Positions 1 to 11,130 of a DNA stretch of 64,000 nt are shown piece by piece. The position numbers were made by a program, and so were the translations under genes. Location: positions 5,617,548-5,681,547 of the forward strand of contig JARUPZ010000017.1 in the NCBI GenBank assembly GCA_031213475.1, written 5' to 3'. The first letter of the stretch is position 1, and every line of letters begins with the position of its first letter. The notes beneath the pieces are model-generated. The model made no database searches and was not told where the DNA came from. It worked only from the letters and a program-made list of their open reading frames with translations. This DNA is from Nereocystis luetkeana (taxonomy: Eukaryota; Sar; Phaeophyceae; Laminariales; Laminariaceae).

Positions 1-284
1 AACACAAGTAACTCTGCTAGATCAGTCGTGTGGGTCCGCCCAGAAGACGGTGTTGCGTGCATCGGTCGTTGCGCCGAAACGTGTCATACCTTGGTACGTG
101 ACAGCTGCACCACGAATACCACATACCAGCATTGAGGATGCACACTTACTACTACTGTAGCCGTGACACCTCATTCCACTCAATATGCGAGGTAAATCAC
201 GACGTGCTGCAGTTGGTACCGGTACATGTGCTCGATCGATATTGGCCAAACTATACGCCACTCTGTATCGTATACGAGGTATAT
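1..284. other. No recognisable feature
   Basis: I find no gene or family match on either strand. The only notable string is TACCGGTA at 216-223, which belongs to the over-represented TA-CCNGG-TA-like motifs discussed elsewhere. Confidence 0.5.
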
Positions 285-545
285 ATATATTTATTTTTTC
301 CCATCCCATTTAGTAACTTCGCACATCTTCTTCTCTCTCTCCTTCCAACTCGTAACTCAGACCCGGGGTCACATAGCAGGCTCTTCTACCCCCCCTTCCC
401 GCTACGGTACGTTCCTTGATGTTTATCGCGAGAAGATTTCAGCCTTTTCTTCCCTCGTCGACTCGCATCGAATTGTGCCTACCCACGCTGCAAGGCGCCC
501 TCAACAATTGAATCATTTTTTTTTTGTTGCAAAAGCACAAGGGGA
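285..545 (-). repeat. tRNA-derived SINE copy S1, head missing
   Basis: This matches the body and tail of the SINE family whose full copies lie at 4468-4828, 12103-12465 and 29692-30005. Shared blocks are the T-rich tail side, the pyrimidine stretch, the 'gtcacatagcaggctcttct' block, 'atcgcgagaagatttcagcc' and the 'cctacccacgctgcaaggcg' block. The tRNA-like head with A and B boxes is absent here, so the copy is truncated or rearranged at its 5' end. It lies on the minus strand. Confidence 0.75.
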
Positions 546-574
546 TACATATAGAATACGCACGAACGGCTTAT

Positions 575-690
575 CATAAAATTTGGAAATTCAGTAAAAA
601 CGGGATATAGACGAGACATATTACGCAGCTTGCAAAGTTGAGTATCAACTATGTAATCAGTCGAACTCACAGCTGACGTATTTCTTCATT
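575..690 (+). repeat. Deletion derivative of element D
   Basis: The left ~35 bases (ending 'tagacgagacata') match the left end of the 1.35-kb element at 5075-6425. The right ~75 bases ('acgcagcttgcaaagttgag' onward to 'actcacagctgacgtatttc') match its right end. The two ends are directly joined, so this looks like a non-autonomous copy with the whole interior deleted. Confidence 0.55.
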
Positions 691-708
691 TTATAAAATA
701 AAGCCAAA

Positions 709-878
709 TGTCCGACCAATTTGGGGCTCGAACCCAGGACTCAAACACAAGTAGTATTCGAGGTGAACCATTTTTTTATTTTATTTTTTTTGCTCATCCC
801 ATTTTGTAACTTCGCACATCTTCCCTCTCTCCTTCCAACTCGTAACTCAGATCCGGGGTCACATAGCAGGCTCTTCTG
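709..878 (-). repeat. tRNA-derived SINE copy S2, internally deleted
   Basis: The head is present, with the B box read as 'gggctcgaaccc' on the plus strand, and it is followed almost at once by the tail half with the pyrimidine stretch and the 'cacatagcaggctcttct' block. The middle of the family consensus is missing. The copy then runs into a (GTT)n tract belonging to a different retroposon end. Confidence 0.7.
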
Positions 879-940
879 TTGTTGTTGTTGTTGTTGTTCT
901 CGCATTAACTCCCTGACGAAGGATTCCGTGGTCACATAAA
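879..940 (-). repeat. Retroposon 3' end with (AAC)n tail (short fragment)
   Basis: A (GTT)6 tract is followed by 'ctcgcattaactccctgacg', resembling the (AAC)-tailed LINE-B ends at 3262-3397 and 7848 onward. It is read on the minus strand as a 3' terminus. Confidence 0.5.
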
Positions 941-949
941 GGTGCTGAA

Positions 950-1745
950 GCCCTGTGTGTGTGTGTGTGTTCTTCACATTAAACCGTTCTTTCTACCCGT
1001 CGACATCCAGCACAACCAGTGTCCGTGCCGATTCTTCCATCCTAGAAGAGATACAAGTTCTGTGGTCACAAAGCTACGCCACAGAGATACTACGTTGCCA
1101 CGTGTGCAGTGTGAACTGCAGTGGGCAATGCAAAGCCATGTCATCATACTAGATACGACAGGCACGACATACGCAATCTACGAAATAGTGAAACGAAAAG
1201 AAACAATCAAAGAGAAAACAAAAACAAGGTAGACAAGTCGAAAAAGAAAAAGAAGAAAAATGAAAGCAAAATCTAAGAGAAACAATCTGTCGTGCCCCCC
1301 CCCCCGCAGGCGAGGTGGCCTACACTTGAAAAAGAACGAGCTGGAAAAAAGAAGAAATAACAAAACACCCCACTGCTTGTGAACAGAGTAAGACAAAGAA
1401 CCAAGGAGAAAGTAACAAGGAAAAATAACAAAGGGGAAATAACAGGCAGACCAAAGCCCAAAGCACCTTCTAGGTGGCGGCAGCAGCTTGTGGTACGAGT
1501 AGTATAGCCAGGTTCTCCCTGCTAATCCGCCTGGTACCTTGCTACCCAGACTGCCGTCTCCGCCCTGCGTTCGTCAACTATGCCCAGCCCCTTGGCGTCA
1601 GACAATACGAGCCGAGCAGAGCAGGTTCGTCTTCCAACCACGCCACACGGCTCCTTGAGTACGGCTTATCAATCAGAAAAGGAAGAGGAAGAGAAAAAAT
1701 GAAATGAAAATCACGGAGAGTCAGCGCAAGAAAGAAAGATCCGAA
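950..1745 (-). repeat. LINE-A copy A1: 3' UTR and (AC)n tail only
   Basis: On the minus strand the copy ends in 'gtttaatgtgaagaacacac' plus a short (AC)n. The plus strand therefore starts with (TG)n at about 953. The roughly 780 bases that follow match the 3' untranslated part of copies A6 to A9, including the C-run near 1300 and the block around 1500-1640. No coding part is present, so this is a strongly 5'-truncated retrotransposon insertion. ORFs drawn here are low-complexity shadows. Confidence 0.75.
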
Positions 1746-2924
1746 AAACAAAAAAAACGAAAATTCGGCTTCCTCAAAATACATGAGACGAAGAAAGCGC
1801 ACACGAGCTAAAACCAATGTGCAAACTGAACTATCAAAAACATGGCCGCGAGTATATTCCCTCAACTATAACATAGAGTACCCCCGTTCCCACCACTAAC
1901 CCACTCGTGGCTGCTGACTACAGCGGATGCTGTCTGAAGTGCTGCCTGCACCGTACGAAACGCACGGTAATCGTAAAAACGAAAGAGGAACACACCTGCC
2001 TGCCACCTGGAGTGCTGTCAGAGTGAAGACTCGCGGATGTGCAGTGAAAAGAGGAGCAATCGAACCTTACTACCACACGAATATCAACGGTCGCCATCTC
2101 TTCCTGGACTGTCTGACACAAAAAAAGTGCAGCACAGTAGTTATGATACCACGTCCCTGATAATAGCGTAGGTTATTCCCCATGAAGGGTACACAACTCG
2201 TTAAACTACAAAGACAAGTGACGACGTTAATATTAATAACAAGTACCGGTAGATACTATTCTGCCTCGTTAAAAAACATACCAGGAAAAAACAAACTATG
2301 ACTGCTTCTCTCGTGAGGATAGTGTGCGCACAGATCATGGGTCTCGGTGCACCGTCTTCCTGCTGCTCTTCATGGCCGCCTCATCGCCTTGGCCCAATCC
2401 GCCCGCTCCTTTGCGCGTGCACTCGTTGGCAATCCCTTCCAGTCGATTCCCTTTCTCCGTCATCCTGAAAAACAAAATGCTCCTCGCACTTGCGGTTCTG
2501 ATCTGAAAAATAAAAATTCTCGCGCAGGGGGAGGTCAATCCGTCTCTTCCCCGCACGTCGACGCTCAGTCTCCCTCCTCCCTCGTTGTCCAATCCAGCCT
2601 TCTACCGGCGCAATAGACTGTGCCGTAGTGTGGCCTGTGGTGGCGCCTTCCTCCGCGCACGGACACCCCGATTGAGCATTGCTGCTCTGCCGCAGCTGCC
2701 TAAAAAAGACGCGCGAATCGTAGGTCTCCGTGCCTGACGCACCACGTACGACTCAACTCCACTGCCGCCTGAGCCTCGCGGCCACAGGCAGCAGCAAGAA
2801 GGTGTCACTCCTTGAGGATGAGACCGGCCTTACACCTACCAGGAAGACCTACCCCACTCGCTATTAACCTGATAGGGCAGGCCTCGCAGCATTCCTTGCC
2901 GAGGCAGCGAGGGGAACGTACGTC
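1746..2924. other. No recognisable gene
   Basis: About 1.2 kb without a family match. Several ORFs of 60-98 codons exist on both strands, but they overlap one another, have no recognisable motif, and do not share the codon bias of the hAT exons. TACCGGTA occurs at 2244. Confidence 0.4.
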
Positions 2925-3190
2925 CTTCCCGCTATGGTACGTGCCTTCATTTTTATCGCGAGAAGATTTCCGCCTTGTCTTCCCTCGTCGACTCGCATCA
3001 AATTGTGCCTACCCACGCTGCAAGGCGCTCTCAACAATTGAATCATTTTTATTTCTATTTTGCACAAGAAGTCAAGTGTCCGACCCACCTGGAGGCTCGA
3101 ACCCATGACTCAAACACAAGCAGAATTCAAGGTTAACCACTTGAACCATCGGGGCGACCGGATTCTTGAACCACAGGGGCGACCGTATGT
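2925..3190 (-). repeat. tRNA-derived SINE copy S3, tail missing
   Basis: The head (B box 'gaggctcgaaccc' on the plus strand) and middle of the SINE are present in minus orientation, but the pyrimidine-rich tail is lost. The first bases of the head are duplicated: a 'gaaccaNNggggcgaccg' block occurs twice at about 3144-3182. Confidence 0.75.
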
Positions 3191-3261
3191 ATTGTTCGTT
3201 ATGTAAATAGAGTCAAGTATTACCTCATACTTCAGGTACTAATAACATATACATTTTTTGT

Positions 3262-3397
3262 TTTGTTTTTTTTTTGCCTCTGTTTTTACTTGAGGTATTT
3301 CTTCCACTCCAGAGTTATTGGAGCCTGTCCTGCGACCACGGACTGCATTGAATTGTGAGTTAATGTGAGAACAACAACAACAACAACAACAACATAG
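3262..3397 (+). repeat. LINE-B 3' end with (AAC)n tail
   Basis: The sequence is the reverse complement of 7848-7975, which is the 3' end of the LINE-B copy with coding remnants. It ends in seven to eight AAC units at 3371-3396. This is a severely 5'-truncated insertion. Confidence 0.65.
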
Positions 3398-4017
3398 GAT
3401 GGTACTGCTGCGGCACTGCTGCTGCTTCGTGTGCCAGTAGCAAACTTCAAGTTGTGTTTAGTCGGTGCGGAATGTCTGGTATCAGGTACCAGGTATGCCT
3501 TTACTTGTGTGCCTGGTATGCGGCAGTATCAGGTATACGAGTGCCGCGGTAAGTGCCACAGATGTTGGCCTGATCTCCGTGCACCTTTTAGCCTCTGCCG
3601 GCGTGCTTGCTTCAAGCATCACCTGAATCGCCAGGTGTTGTGAGGCCTTCTCCGTCGCTACCGTCGTAGATGTATCGATGGGGCCGCCTTCCGGTGCCCC
3701 GTTGGTGTTGTCGCAGCCAAGGTGACGCTTCGTTGATACACAGCGCCAATCCCCAGACTGCGGTCTTCTTGTTCACAATAAAGTTGGCTTGTGATTGAAA
3801 AAGGCGAAAGCCAACATGAAGTACACCTGTTCTATTCGAGCCAAAGCAAGGTACAGGAAGGGCGAACTCTATGCTGTAGTTGAGAGGATATGCCTGTGCA
3901 TGTGTGGCCATGTCAGTTCAATTTGCACACTCTTTCTATCTTATTATGTGCGCTTCATTTGACTCGTGTATTTTAGGCAGCCGAATTTCGAATTTTTATG
4001 GTTTTTCGATTCTTCCT
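3398..4017. other. No recognisable gene
   Basis: No domain or family match. It contains the double motif TA-TCAGG-TA-CCAGG-TA at 3480-3495. Confidence 0.4.
3480..3495. repeat. Tandem TA-CCAGG-TA unit (first unit mutated to TCAGG)
   Basis: Two 5-mers are separated and flanked by TA: TA-TCAGG-TA-CCAGG-TA. It is one of five loci where CCNGG-type units sit in tandem sharing a TA; the others are at 11852, 38849, 45476 and about 58642. See the finding on TACCWGGTA for the full site list and interpretation. Confidence 0.6.
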
Positions 4018-4090
4018 AGGGCTCCAGCAGCTTAGGGTGACAACGGACTCCTTCGTCTGAGAGTTGTTGTAAGAACAACAACAAAAACAT
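4018..4090 (+). repeat. Short retroposon end with AAC-rich tail
   Basis: The string 'ggactccttcgtctgagag' followed by 'aacaacaacaaaaac' resembles the 879-940 fragment in reverse complement. It probably derives from the same (AAC)-tailed family. Confidence 0.4.
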
Positions 4091-4189
4091 TGATGGCACA
4101 CGCCACGCGAGGTGTTTCACGTTTCGGGGAGTGAGAGTGATGATTGATAAATGACAAATACTTAGACTTACTTATTACACGTCTTTTGC

Positions 4190-4456
4190 TCCCAATGTTT
4201 TCTCTTTGATTGTTTCTTTTCGTTTCACTATTTCATAGATTGCGTATGTCGTGCCTGTCGTATCTAGTATGATGACATGGCTTTGCATTGCCCACTGCAG
4301 TTCACACTGCACACGTGGCAACGTAGTATCTCTGTGGCGTAGCTTTGTGACCACAGAACTTGTATCTCTTCTAGGATTGAAGAATCGGCACGGACACTGG
4401 TTGTGCTGGATGTCGACGGGTAGAAAGAACGGTTTAATGTGAAGAACACACACACA
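4190..4456 (+). repeat. LINE-A copy A2: last ~260 bp
   Basis: The copy runs from the 'ctctttgattgtttcttttc' block to 'ggtttaatgtgaagaacaca' plus a short AC tract. It is nearly identical to the corresponding part of A1 in reverse complement and is a 5'-truncated insertion in plus orientation. Confidence 0.75.
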
Positions 4457-4467
4457 ATGGGTTGAAT

Positions 4468-4828
4468 GTTTTTTTGTTTTTTGTTTTTTGCTTATCCCAT
4501 ACCAGGTATATTATATTCGCACATCTTCTTCTGTCTCTTCTTTCAACTCGTAACTCAGATCCGGGGTGACATAGCAGGCTCTTCTCCCCCCTTCCCGCTA
4601 CGGTACGTGCCTTCATTTTTATCGCGACAAGATTTCAGCCTTTTCTTCCCTCGGCGATTCGCATCCAATTGTGCCTACCCACGCTGCAAGGCGCTCTCAG
4701 CTATTGGATCCTTTTTTTTTTTATCTTTGCAAATGAAGTAAAATGTCCGGCCCACCAGGGGCTCGAACCCAGGACTCAAACACAAGTAGAAATGGAAGTA
4801 ACCACTTAAACCACTGGGGCGTGCACAC
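4468..4828 (-). repeat. tRNA-derived SINE copy S4, near full length
   Basis: Tail, body and tRNA-like head are all present. The B box reads 'gggctcgaaccc' and the A-box region 'ccacttaaaccactggggcg' on the plus strand. Relative to the other copies, which read 'catcccatttattatcttcg'-like sequence, this one has a discrete insertion giving 'cccataccaggtatattat', a net gain of 7 bp that creates TACCAGGTA at 4500-4508. Confidence 0.85.
4500..4508. repeat. TACCAGGTA inserted inside SINE S4
   Basis: Other SINE copies (about 300, 790, 14040, 14570, 31860 and the reverse complement at 12420) lack these bases. The alignment is clean on both sides, giving a net +7 bp that is best explained as insertion of CCAGG with duplication of a TA. 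Confidence 0.6.
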
Positions 4829-5074
4829 CACCGTCTTCGCTCCAGACATCCTATTATTTATTTATGGGAGAAGTAGCTCGTATCACATCGTGGGCCTGAA
4901 CTCTGGCCACAATGTATTCACTGCATTCCCGGTACGAACTCCAGCAGCGGCAGTTGGAAAATTTGTTTTATTAATCGAAATACAGAGGTTGGAATTTATA
5001 ATTACCAGGTACAGAAGTACCTGGTAAGTCCCATTAATAATGTAAAGAACACACACCCACAAATTACAATTCGG

Positions 5075-6425
5075 AAATCCCGAAAAATGCGATTTAGACG
5101 AGACATAAAATATATATGGTCCATCCGGAGCAATATTTCCAATGACGTTTTCGGTCATAGCTTTCGAGAAAAAAACTACTGAATGTCAGATGAATGAGCA
5201 AAATTGGTGACGGCGGCGTCGAGTTACGTCGATGGCCGTGGAGTTTTTTGTTTTTAATGCATCATTCTCGGCCAAAAAACCCCGTAAATGCTCGAAATAG
5301 AAGGATTTTTCACCGATATCGTCACGAAGTAACCCAGCATCCCGCCCGCATTTTTTTAAGTAGCCGTTATATCTTCTGAAATATCCATGTTCTTGAAATC
5401 ATTATTTTTGACCCCAACGACGTTTTGACGAGACGGATCGTTTCACGCCATTCATTTGAAAACCCTTCGGTCAGAATCTCTCAACTAAGGGAAGGGGTTG
5501 ACCTTCCAGGTCTGGCTTTTTGGCCGTAGCTCCTTCAATGTGTTTGATATTTTATTGAAAATCAAGTCACCTTTGGGAAGGCCAAGGGGCACCCATAGCC
5601 GTAGTTTAATTTTTTGAAAAGTGTGACACCCGTAGCTAAAGCGAAGAATTCTGAAGTATTTTGTGTTTTTTCAAGTTTTAGGCCATCCCTAAGGGCAAAC
5701 CGTCTTAGGTTTCTGGAAATCGAGGTTTCAGCACCTTCGCAGGCGTGTTTGAACAGGCAAACGGGCGAATCGGCCCTCTTGAGGTCCACCCACTGGGTCA
5801 TTTTGCGAGAGGCATGCAACGCCGTTTTCCGTTTCTTCAGGATAGCATTTTGAAAAATTGTCGATACGCTCAATCAAGTTTCCTCCATTCAGTTTCGGAC
5901 GCGATCTATCTTTGAGAAAGAGGCCATTTCTTCACCTAACCTGAAATGTCGATATATATCTGAAAATTCTTCGTCGATTTTTTTGTCTGAAAATGACAAC
6001 ATTATGAAAAATTCGAAGGACATCCCTGAAGAAAAGAAAAACGGATCTAGATACCTCTCCCCAAAAGACTGCAAGTATTCAGAGAAGATCGAGCCTGATT
6101 GGGACTCTCCCGGTCCAAAGTACATGAAAGCACGTGTAAAACACAGTTTCGGGTATGTTTTTCGGTAATCAAAACCCTCCCTTAAGAGATGGCCTTCAAG
6201 ACGGTTTTTTGTTTTTTTATTTTTCATGGAACAAACATTTAAAAGATGCTGCGAGGACAATAATAGGCCGTATGCCGGTATCTCCAGGAAAGTGCACCTT
6301 TCTTTGTGCTGGGCAATTGTTGGATTTTCGGCGCTGATTGACTATATTATTACGCAGCTTGCGATTTTGAGCATCAACGATACATATATATATATATAAT
6401 CAGTCGAACTCACCGCTGACATATT
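5075..6425 (+). mobile_element. Element D, AT-rich repeat of unknown class
   Basis: The ends are defined by comparison with the short copy at 575-690, which joins the first ~35 and last ~75 bases of this element. The right end ('acgcagcttgcgattttgag' onward) also matches 34440-34512, 38515-38630 and 38697-38820. The interior is AT-richer than its surroundings. ORFs of 123 codons (minus, 5889-6260) and 103 codons (minus, 5562-5873) lie inside, but I recognise no domain. No terminal inverted repeat is obvious. It could be an old DNA transposon or an unclassified retroposon. Confidence 0.45.
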
Positions 6426-7847
6426 TTATACCAGGTATATGTATATTCAAGTGAGTATACGCAGGGAAGGAGAATTGGTTAGATGAAGTTAGCGGTATTC
6501 GATGACTACCCTAAACCCTAACCGCAGCCAAAACGGGATAAAACTCGCCATGAACGCGGCTGCGCCGACTTTGCATCGAACCAGGAGATTTCTCAGTTGC
6601 GGACGACGATTCCGAAGTGCAGACCACGCGACACATATTTCAAGTAAAAAACATCCGTAATAATTCCTTCTCCCAAACTGCTAAACCTAGTTTAATTAAA
6701 CAAGATCCTCCCACGTTTCTAAACCTAATCGCCGCGTTTGCATCGTACAAGGAACTTTCTCAGGTGCGGACAACGATTCCGAAGTGCAGGCAGAACTACG
6801 CAAGTCAAAACACACATACATATGAAGATCCCTTCTCGCAGATTTCTGTTAACAATCCACACGTATTGCATACCAGTGCATACGTACATATGTTTGTCAA
6901 TTTTTCGTACTTTTGCCAACTTTTCTCTTCGTATGTACAAAGCGCTTTCCGGCAAAGCACCGCAAGCTCGGGCACATGAAGGCCGGCCGGACACATTTGT
7001 CGAGGTCTCGGCGCGATCCGTGCACTCTGGAGCGTGTGACAGGAGCTCAAATTTTTTCTTTTGGCGGGAGTGGACAAGACGATTTCCCTGGTTTTGATTC
7101 GAGAGGCCTTATTTCGTATGTACGTTTAGGTAAATTGGTACTAGGTAGTCTGTTTCCTCCACACCAGGTATACATAACAGACAATCGCAGATCCCATCGT
7201 TCTAACGCTGCCGCCCACTTGCCGTGCGTGTGTCACACACCCATATGCGCAGTATTGCCGTGGGTCGTTGTGTTTGTCGGAGCCTGCCGTCCGTATTTTA
7301 CCATCTGCCTTTCCAAGTACCATATTTGGTGGTACCTTTTAACGTACAAACCCAGGCTGTGGCGTACCAGGCAACCTGTACCATCATCACCTCTCTCCCT
7401 GCTGCTTCTTCTGTCGCTGCGTGTTGCTGTGTGTGATCCAACAATGCCACTGCTCCAGCTGTGCTCCGCACAGTGCGCCCACAGTAGAAGTAGGCAGCAT
7501 GCTATACGCATGCACTCTCAGTAATACAGTAATGTTTGTTGTCATCGGCATTTAGCCTATGCACATACACTGCTGCTGTTTGTGACCGGCATTTTTTGCT
7601 CCAAAACGATCCCTGGATCCTGGATCGTGTACCTTCGTCGAGTCCAGTACAGCAGTACAGCCAATAGGTCGTAGCATCGTGTACAGCAGCATTCGTACTA
7701 GTAATTGGTGGTAATGAGGCGCGATCTCGATAATACCTGCAGTAGTCATATCTGCGATGCATCATGCTGGGCGCATACGGATTATTTTGTGTTGTGCTGA
7801 ACGAACGAACACGAAGGAATATCTACCACGTACGGACTACTGTACTA
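6426..7847. other. No recognisable gene
   Basis: ORFs reach 203 codons (plus, 6913-7524) but have no recognisable domain, and shadow ORFs compete on both strands. TACCAGGTA lies at 6429-6437 and ACCAGGTA at 7163-7170. Confidence 0.35.
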
Positions 7848-8312
7848 CTGTTGTTGTTGTTGTTGTTGTTGTTCTCACATTAACTCACAATTCAATGCAG
7901 TCCGTGGTCGCAGGACAGGCTCCAATAACTCTGGAGTGGAAGAAATACCTCAAGTAAAAACAGAGGCAAATAACTAAAAACAAGCATACGCACTCCACCA
8001 CTGCGGACACCAGGGAAGCAAAAAGGAGACTATTAATAGCAGACAAAAACCTAAAAAAGAAGATGAAGCTAAGCAAAAAAAAAAAAAAAAAAAAAAAACA
8101 GACGCAGACAGCAAAACGCAAAAATAAGGCAAAACGGACCTTACTAACAAAGACACAAAGAGGTACAAACGGGAATGAAAGAAAAATGAAAAAAAGAAAA
8201 AAAAAAAAAAGGGACAAAAAAGCGATAATCACGGGCGGGGGGGAAAGAAAATACGAAAGGCAGGCACTGGAGCATACAGACACGCAAAGTTGCCCAGATG
8301 GCACCATGCTAG
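7848..8312 (-). repeat. LINE-B 3' UTR with (AAC)n tail
   Basis: On the minus strand this follows directly after the decayed LINE-B reading frame. It contains a 25-bp A tract (plus strand, about 8073-8098) and purine-rich sequence, and ends in 'gtgagttaatgtgagaacaa' and (AAC)n. The terminal ~130 bases recur at 3262-3397. Confidence 0.65.
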
Positions 8313-9150
8313 TTACTTGGGTCCCAAAGAAAGGAGTGCATCATGACGATGATGGCCATAACCAGGCTTCATTCTGTTGGGCAGACCGCCTCCCCTCCCC
8401 CCCCCCGCCATTCCCCCTCGTCCCCCTTTCGCCCCCCCCTCTTCCCTGCCATTCTGCACACTCGCGTCGGCGTCAACGGCTGTGGTCGTTGTTGCAGCTA
8501 TTCTATGCCGTTCTGCCGATGCCTCCTTCTCATCTGTATGCCATTTCCGCATGAAGGCCTCCGCCCCTTCCTCGACCCGTCGAAACCATCTGCCGGCTTT
8601 CTGTGCTGCCTCGCGCCACCCCTCGAGCTTGATGCCGAACTCCTTGAGGTCCTCCTCAAGGTACCTCATCCAGTCCCACTCCTGTACTCCGGAGTAGCCC
8701 TTACCCCCAACCATCTCCCCAAACATCACCCTCTTCGCCAGACGCTCCTCTCCCATTCGTGTAACAAAGCCCGCAGACAAGAGCCTACGTCTGCGTACCA
8801 TCGTCTCAACGCTTTCAGATTTTGTCCTGAGAAGCGCGCTAGCATAGGATAGAATGTGGTCTTCGCACTTTCGTTTTCGCCACCCGATGCATCGGAGGAG
8901 CATCTTGTGGTGGACCTCCCGTAGCCTACCGTAATCAGTCTTGCTCGGGCTCTAAGTAACGCAACCGTAGAGCAACGTTTCTATCACCTCGGCTCTCAGC
9001 ATTCGCACCTTCAGGCGTAGGCGCACACCCGGGCGGTCATAATTTTCCATCTTATACCGTCCGAAGTATGCCCATGCCCTCTGGAGTCGACGCGTTACCT
9101 CGACACTTCTGCCCGTCCAACTATTAATACTGCAGCTGTGCAACATCTAC
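8313..9150 (-). pseudogene. LINE-B ORF2 C-terminal region, interrupted
   Basis: In one minus-strand frame I read a peptide typical of the region after the reverse transcriptase domain of non-LTR retrotransposons. It has AEVIETLLYGCVT, then LREVHHKMLLRCIGW, then VRRRRLLSAGFVTRM, then a tryptophan-rich stretch ending FMRKWH. The same order occurs in LINE-A copies, e.g. 17808-18090, so the family assignment rests on internal homology as well as on motifs. One in-frame TAG, where LINE-A reads Trp, splits the frame at about 8950. The N-terminal endonuclease and most of the RT are absent, so it is a 5'-truncated dead copy. The 8313-8903 frame alone is 196 codons. Confidence 0.75.
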
Positions 9151-9583
9151 ATCAAGTCTCCAGCAGCAAAACAGCAGCAGAGGTAGCAGTAGGATCCACG
9201 AGGCCAGGGTCAGCGTCGCAGTACGCTTGGCTTGTGCCCTTTGTACACCGTACTCGATGTTGTGTGTGTGGTTCCTGATTCCACCCTCTTAATTTGAAGA
9301 CGAAATATCTACAACCTCTGATACGACATACATGTATCCAACAGAGGTTCTCGTAGCAGGTGCCACCACTACTACTGACTGCTGTACAACTACTGTACAG
9401 CAGATATTATCCTGTGTCTCCGTCCCCTCGTCAGTAGGAGGGTAGGCCTGACAATATCACCTGCAGCAGCACATGGCCCGAACGTTGCGGTGGAGAGACA
9501 GGCGAAGTCTGCCTATGACTACTCGTAGTTGGGTTTCGTTAGCTATTATTACGTATGTAGAAGAAAGCTAAAAAAACAAAGCC
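9151..9583. other. No recognisable gene
   Basis: CAG-rich fragments and short ORFs only; no family match. Confidence 0.4.
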
Positions 9584-9780
9584 GTCTGCCTGCTGTGGAC
9601 AGGCCCAGTCTGCCTGCTGTCGAGTCCTGCGGACAGGCTCAATCTTCTTGCTGTGGATAGGCCCAGTCTGCCTGCTGCGGACAGGCCCAGTCTACCTGCT
9701 GTGGACAAGCATAGTCTCTCTGCTGTGGGCAGGCACAGTGTGCATGCTGTGGACAGGCACAGTCTGCCTGCTGTCTGCTG
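9584..9780 (+). repeat. 24-bp minisatellite, about 8 units
   Basis: The unit approximates 'ctgctgtggacaggcccagt' plus 'ctgc'. One unit carries an extra insertion near 9620. Because 24 is a multiple of three, the minus strand stays open and reads as an octapeptide repeat (ACPQQADW-like in one frame, RLGLSTAG-like in another). I see no independent evidence that it is translated. Confidence 0.75.
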
Positions 9781-10719
9781 CTGTTGGCACAGGCGCAAAA
9801 AACGTTTTGATTTTGTATTTTTAACACGGCCCAGCACAGACATGTGCCTACACACGTTGCCGCACCTAGCTCGACCAACTGTGAACGATTTTCCACCCCA
9901 CCAGGACGAGAAAGTGTCTTGCGTGTGTGTGCGTGCACAGAGACCGCCGGGACTGAATTTGGCGACGTGTGCGTCGAGCGCGGTGGTGAAAGGTGGACCA
10001 AAAAAATGTTGAATTCCATACACCAACTCACACACACACAAATAAATACAGAAAAAATCAAAACAGGCACCCTACCCTCGTACCCGAGCCGTTATGAAGA
10101 GGCTTTTTTTTCCTTGGTTAAAAACCAAATAAAAATGGCTCGCTTCGCTCGCTCGCCTCATTACAAAAATACTCCCTGGTACAGCAGTAGTTACTGACTG
10201 TTGTGTGTCCGGCGTACTGCTGACCGATAGGCCCTATAGAGCCAGCTGAAAGAGCATAGGAGTAGTACACGTTCCTTTGTCGCAGTACGCGTATGTATAT
10301 ATCCTCTGCTGTGCCGCATCTTACAGCATGGCATTTTACAGAAGTACAAGCTACTCTTAAAGATCCTGTAATAATGTGTTTTTCCATGCATGACGAAAAA
10401 AAAACATAGTGGTACATGTACCTATATAGTTGGTGGTAATATGTTTGATGACCTGCACTTGATTCTAAATGCGTTTTACCGGGGTCGCGACCCTTTCACC
10501 ATCCACGATTATTAAAAATAAGATCGCCTCTCCTTTAATTTTGTACCGGTGCATCCACCTTGCTTTTCTGACCTACCAGGCACTATTTATACGTACTATT
10601 GAGACAAGTTGTGTGTTTTTACGCAAGGAAGACCGCGAAGTTTGGGCGGGCTCATGTGTGGCGTGCGTACATACCCCAACCTTTCACAGTGAGTTGCTCT
10701 CAATACTTGGGGCTAAATA
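9781..10719. other. No recognisable gene
   Basis: A minus-strand ORF of 157 codons (9568-10041) is driven by the minisatellite and has no domain. Nothing else is recognisable. Confidence 0.35.
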
Positions 10720-11130
10720 TGTTCCAGACAACCCTACTGTAGGTACTTCGTGCTTTCTCGCAGTATGAGTGCTTGAAGTATCTCGCGGTTCTGTATTGAT
10801 GCGGGTACTGCAAGTACCAGGTATACTTTGTGTGTTTCGTCCGTTTGTATTAATAGTGTTCGTACTGCGAGTACTCGCAGTAACGAAATACTCTCAATAT
10901 GTTCTGTAGTACTTGGAATACGAAGTATACTTCAACCGTCTGTGTACCGTGTCGACAATTCCCAGGGCCATTGTTCAGTACAAATCGCTCACAGATGGTT
11001 CCACGAGAGTTTGAGTAGGAGCAAAATACTTTCGCTGGGGACAACTTGAATACTTGAAGCACTTACTTGCAGTATTCACTTTCGGGAATATGTATATACC
11101 GCGAGGAGTCTTTACAGCGAGTACTCTCAG
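10720..11130 (+). repeat. Dispersed 'TACTCGCAGTA' repeat, copy 1
   Basis: This shares order and wording with 42180-42460. Common blocks are 'gtac(c)gaaatactctcaat', 'tctgtgtaccgt(g/t)tcga', and 'tgaatacttgaagcac' followed by 'gcagtatt'. Internally it is rich in near-palindromic TACTCGCAGTA/GTACTTGAAGTA words. No coding potential is recognised. It also carries TACCAGGTA at 10815-10823. Confidence 0.5.

Noticed and set aside
5889-6260. Gene encoding a 123-residue protein in element D
   Set aside because: AT-rich sequence is open by chance on both strands here, and no domain or conserved copy supports it.
6913-7524. 203-codon plus-strand ORF as a gene
   Set aside because: Several overlapping ORFs on both strands, no domain, no codon bias like the hAT exons, and no repeat-family copy to show conservation.
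8063-8554. 163-codon plus-strand ORF starting with poly-Lys
   Set aside because: It is the antisense of the LINE-B tail and ORF2 remnant, driven by an A tract.
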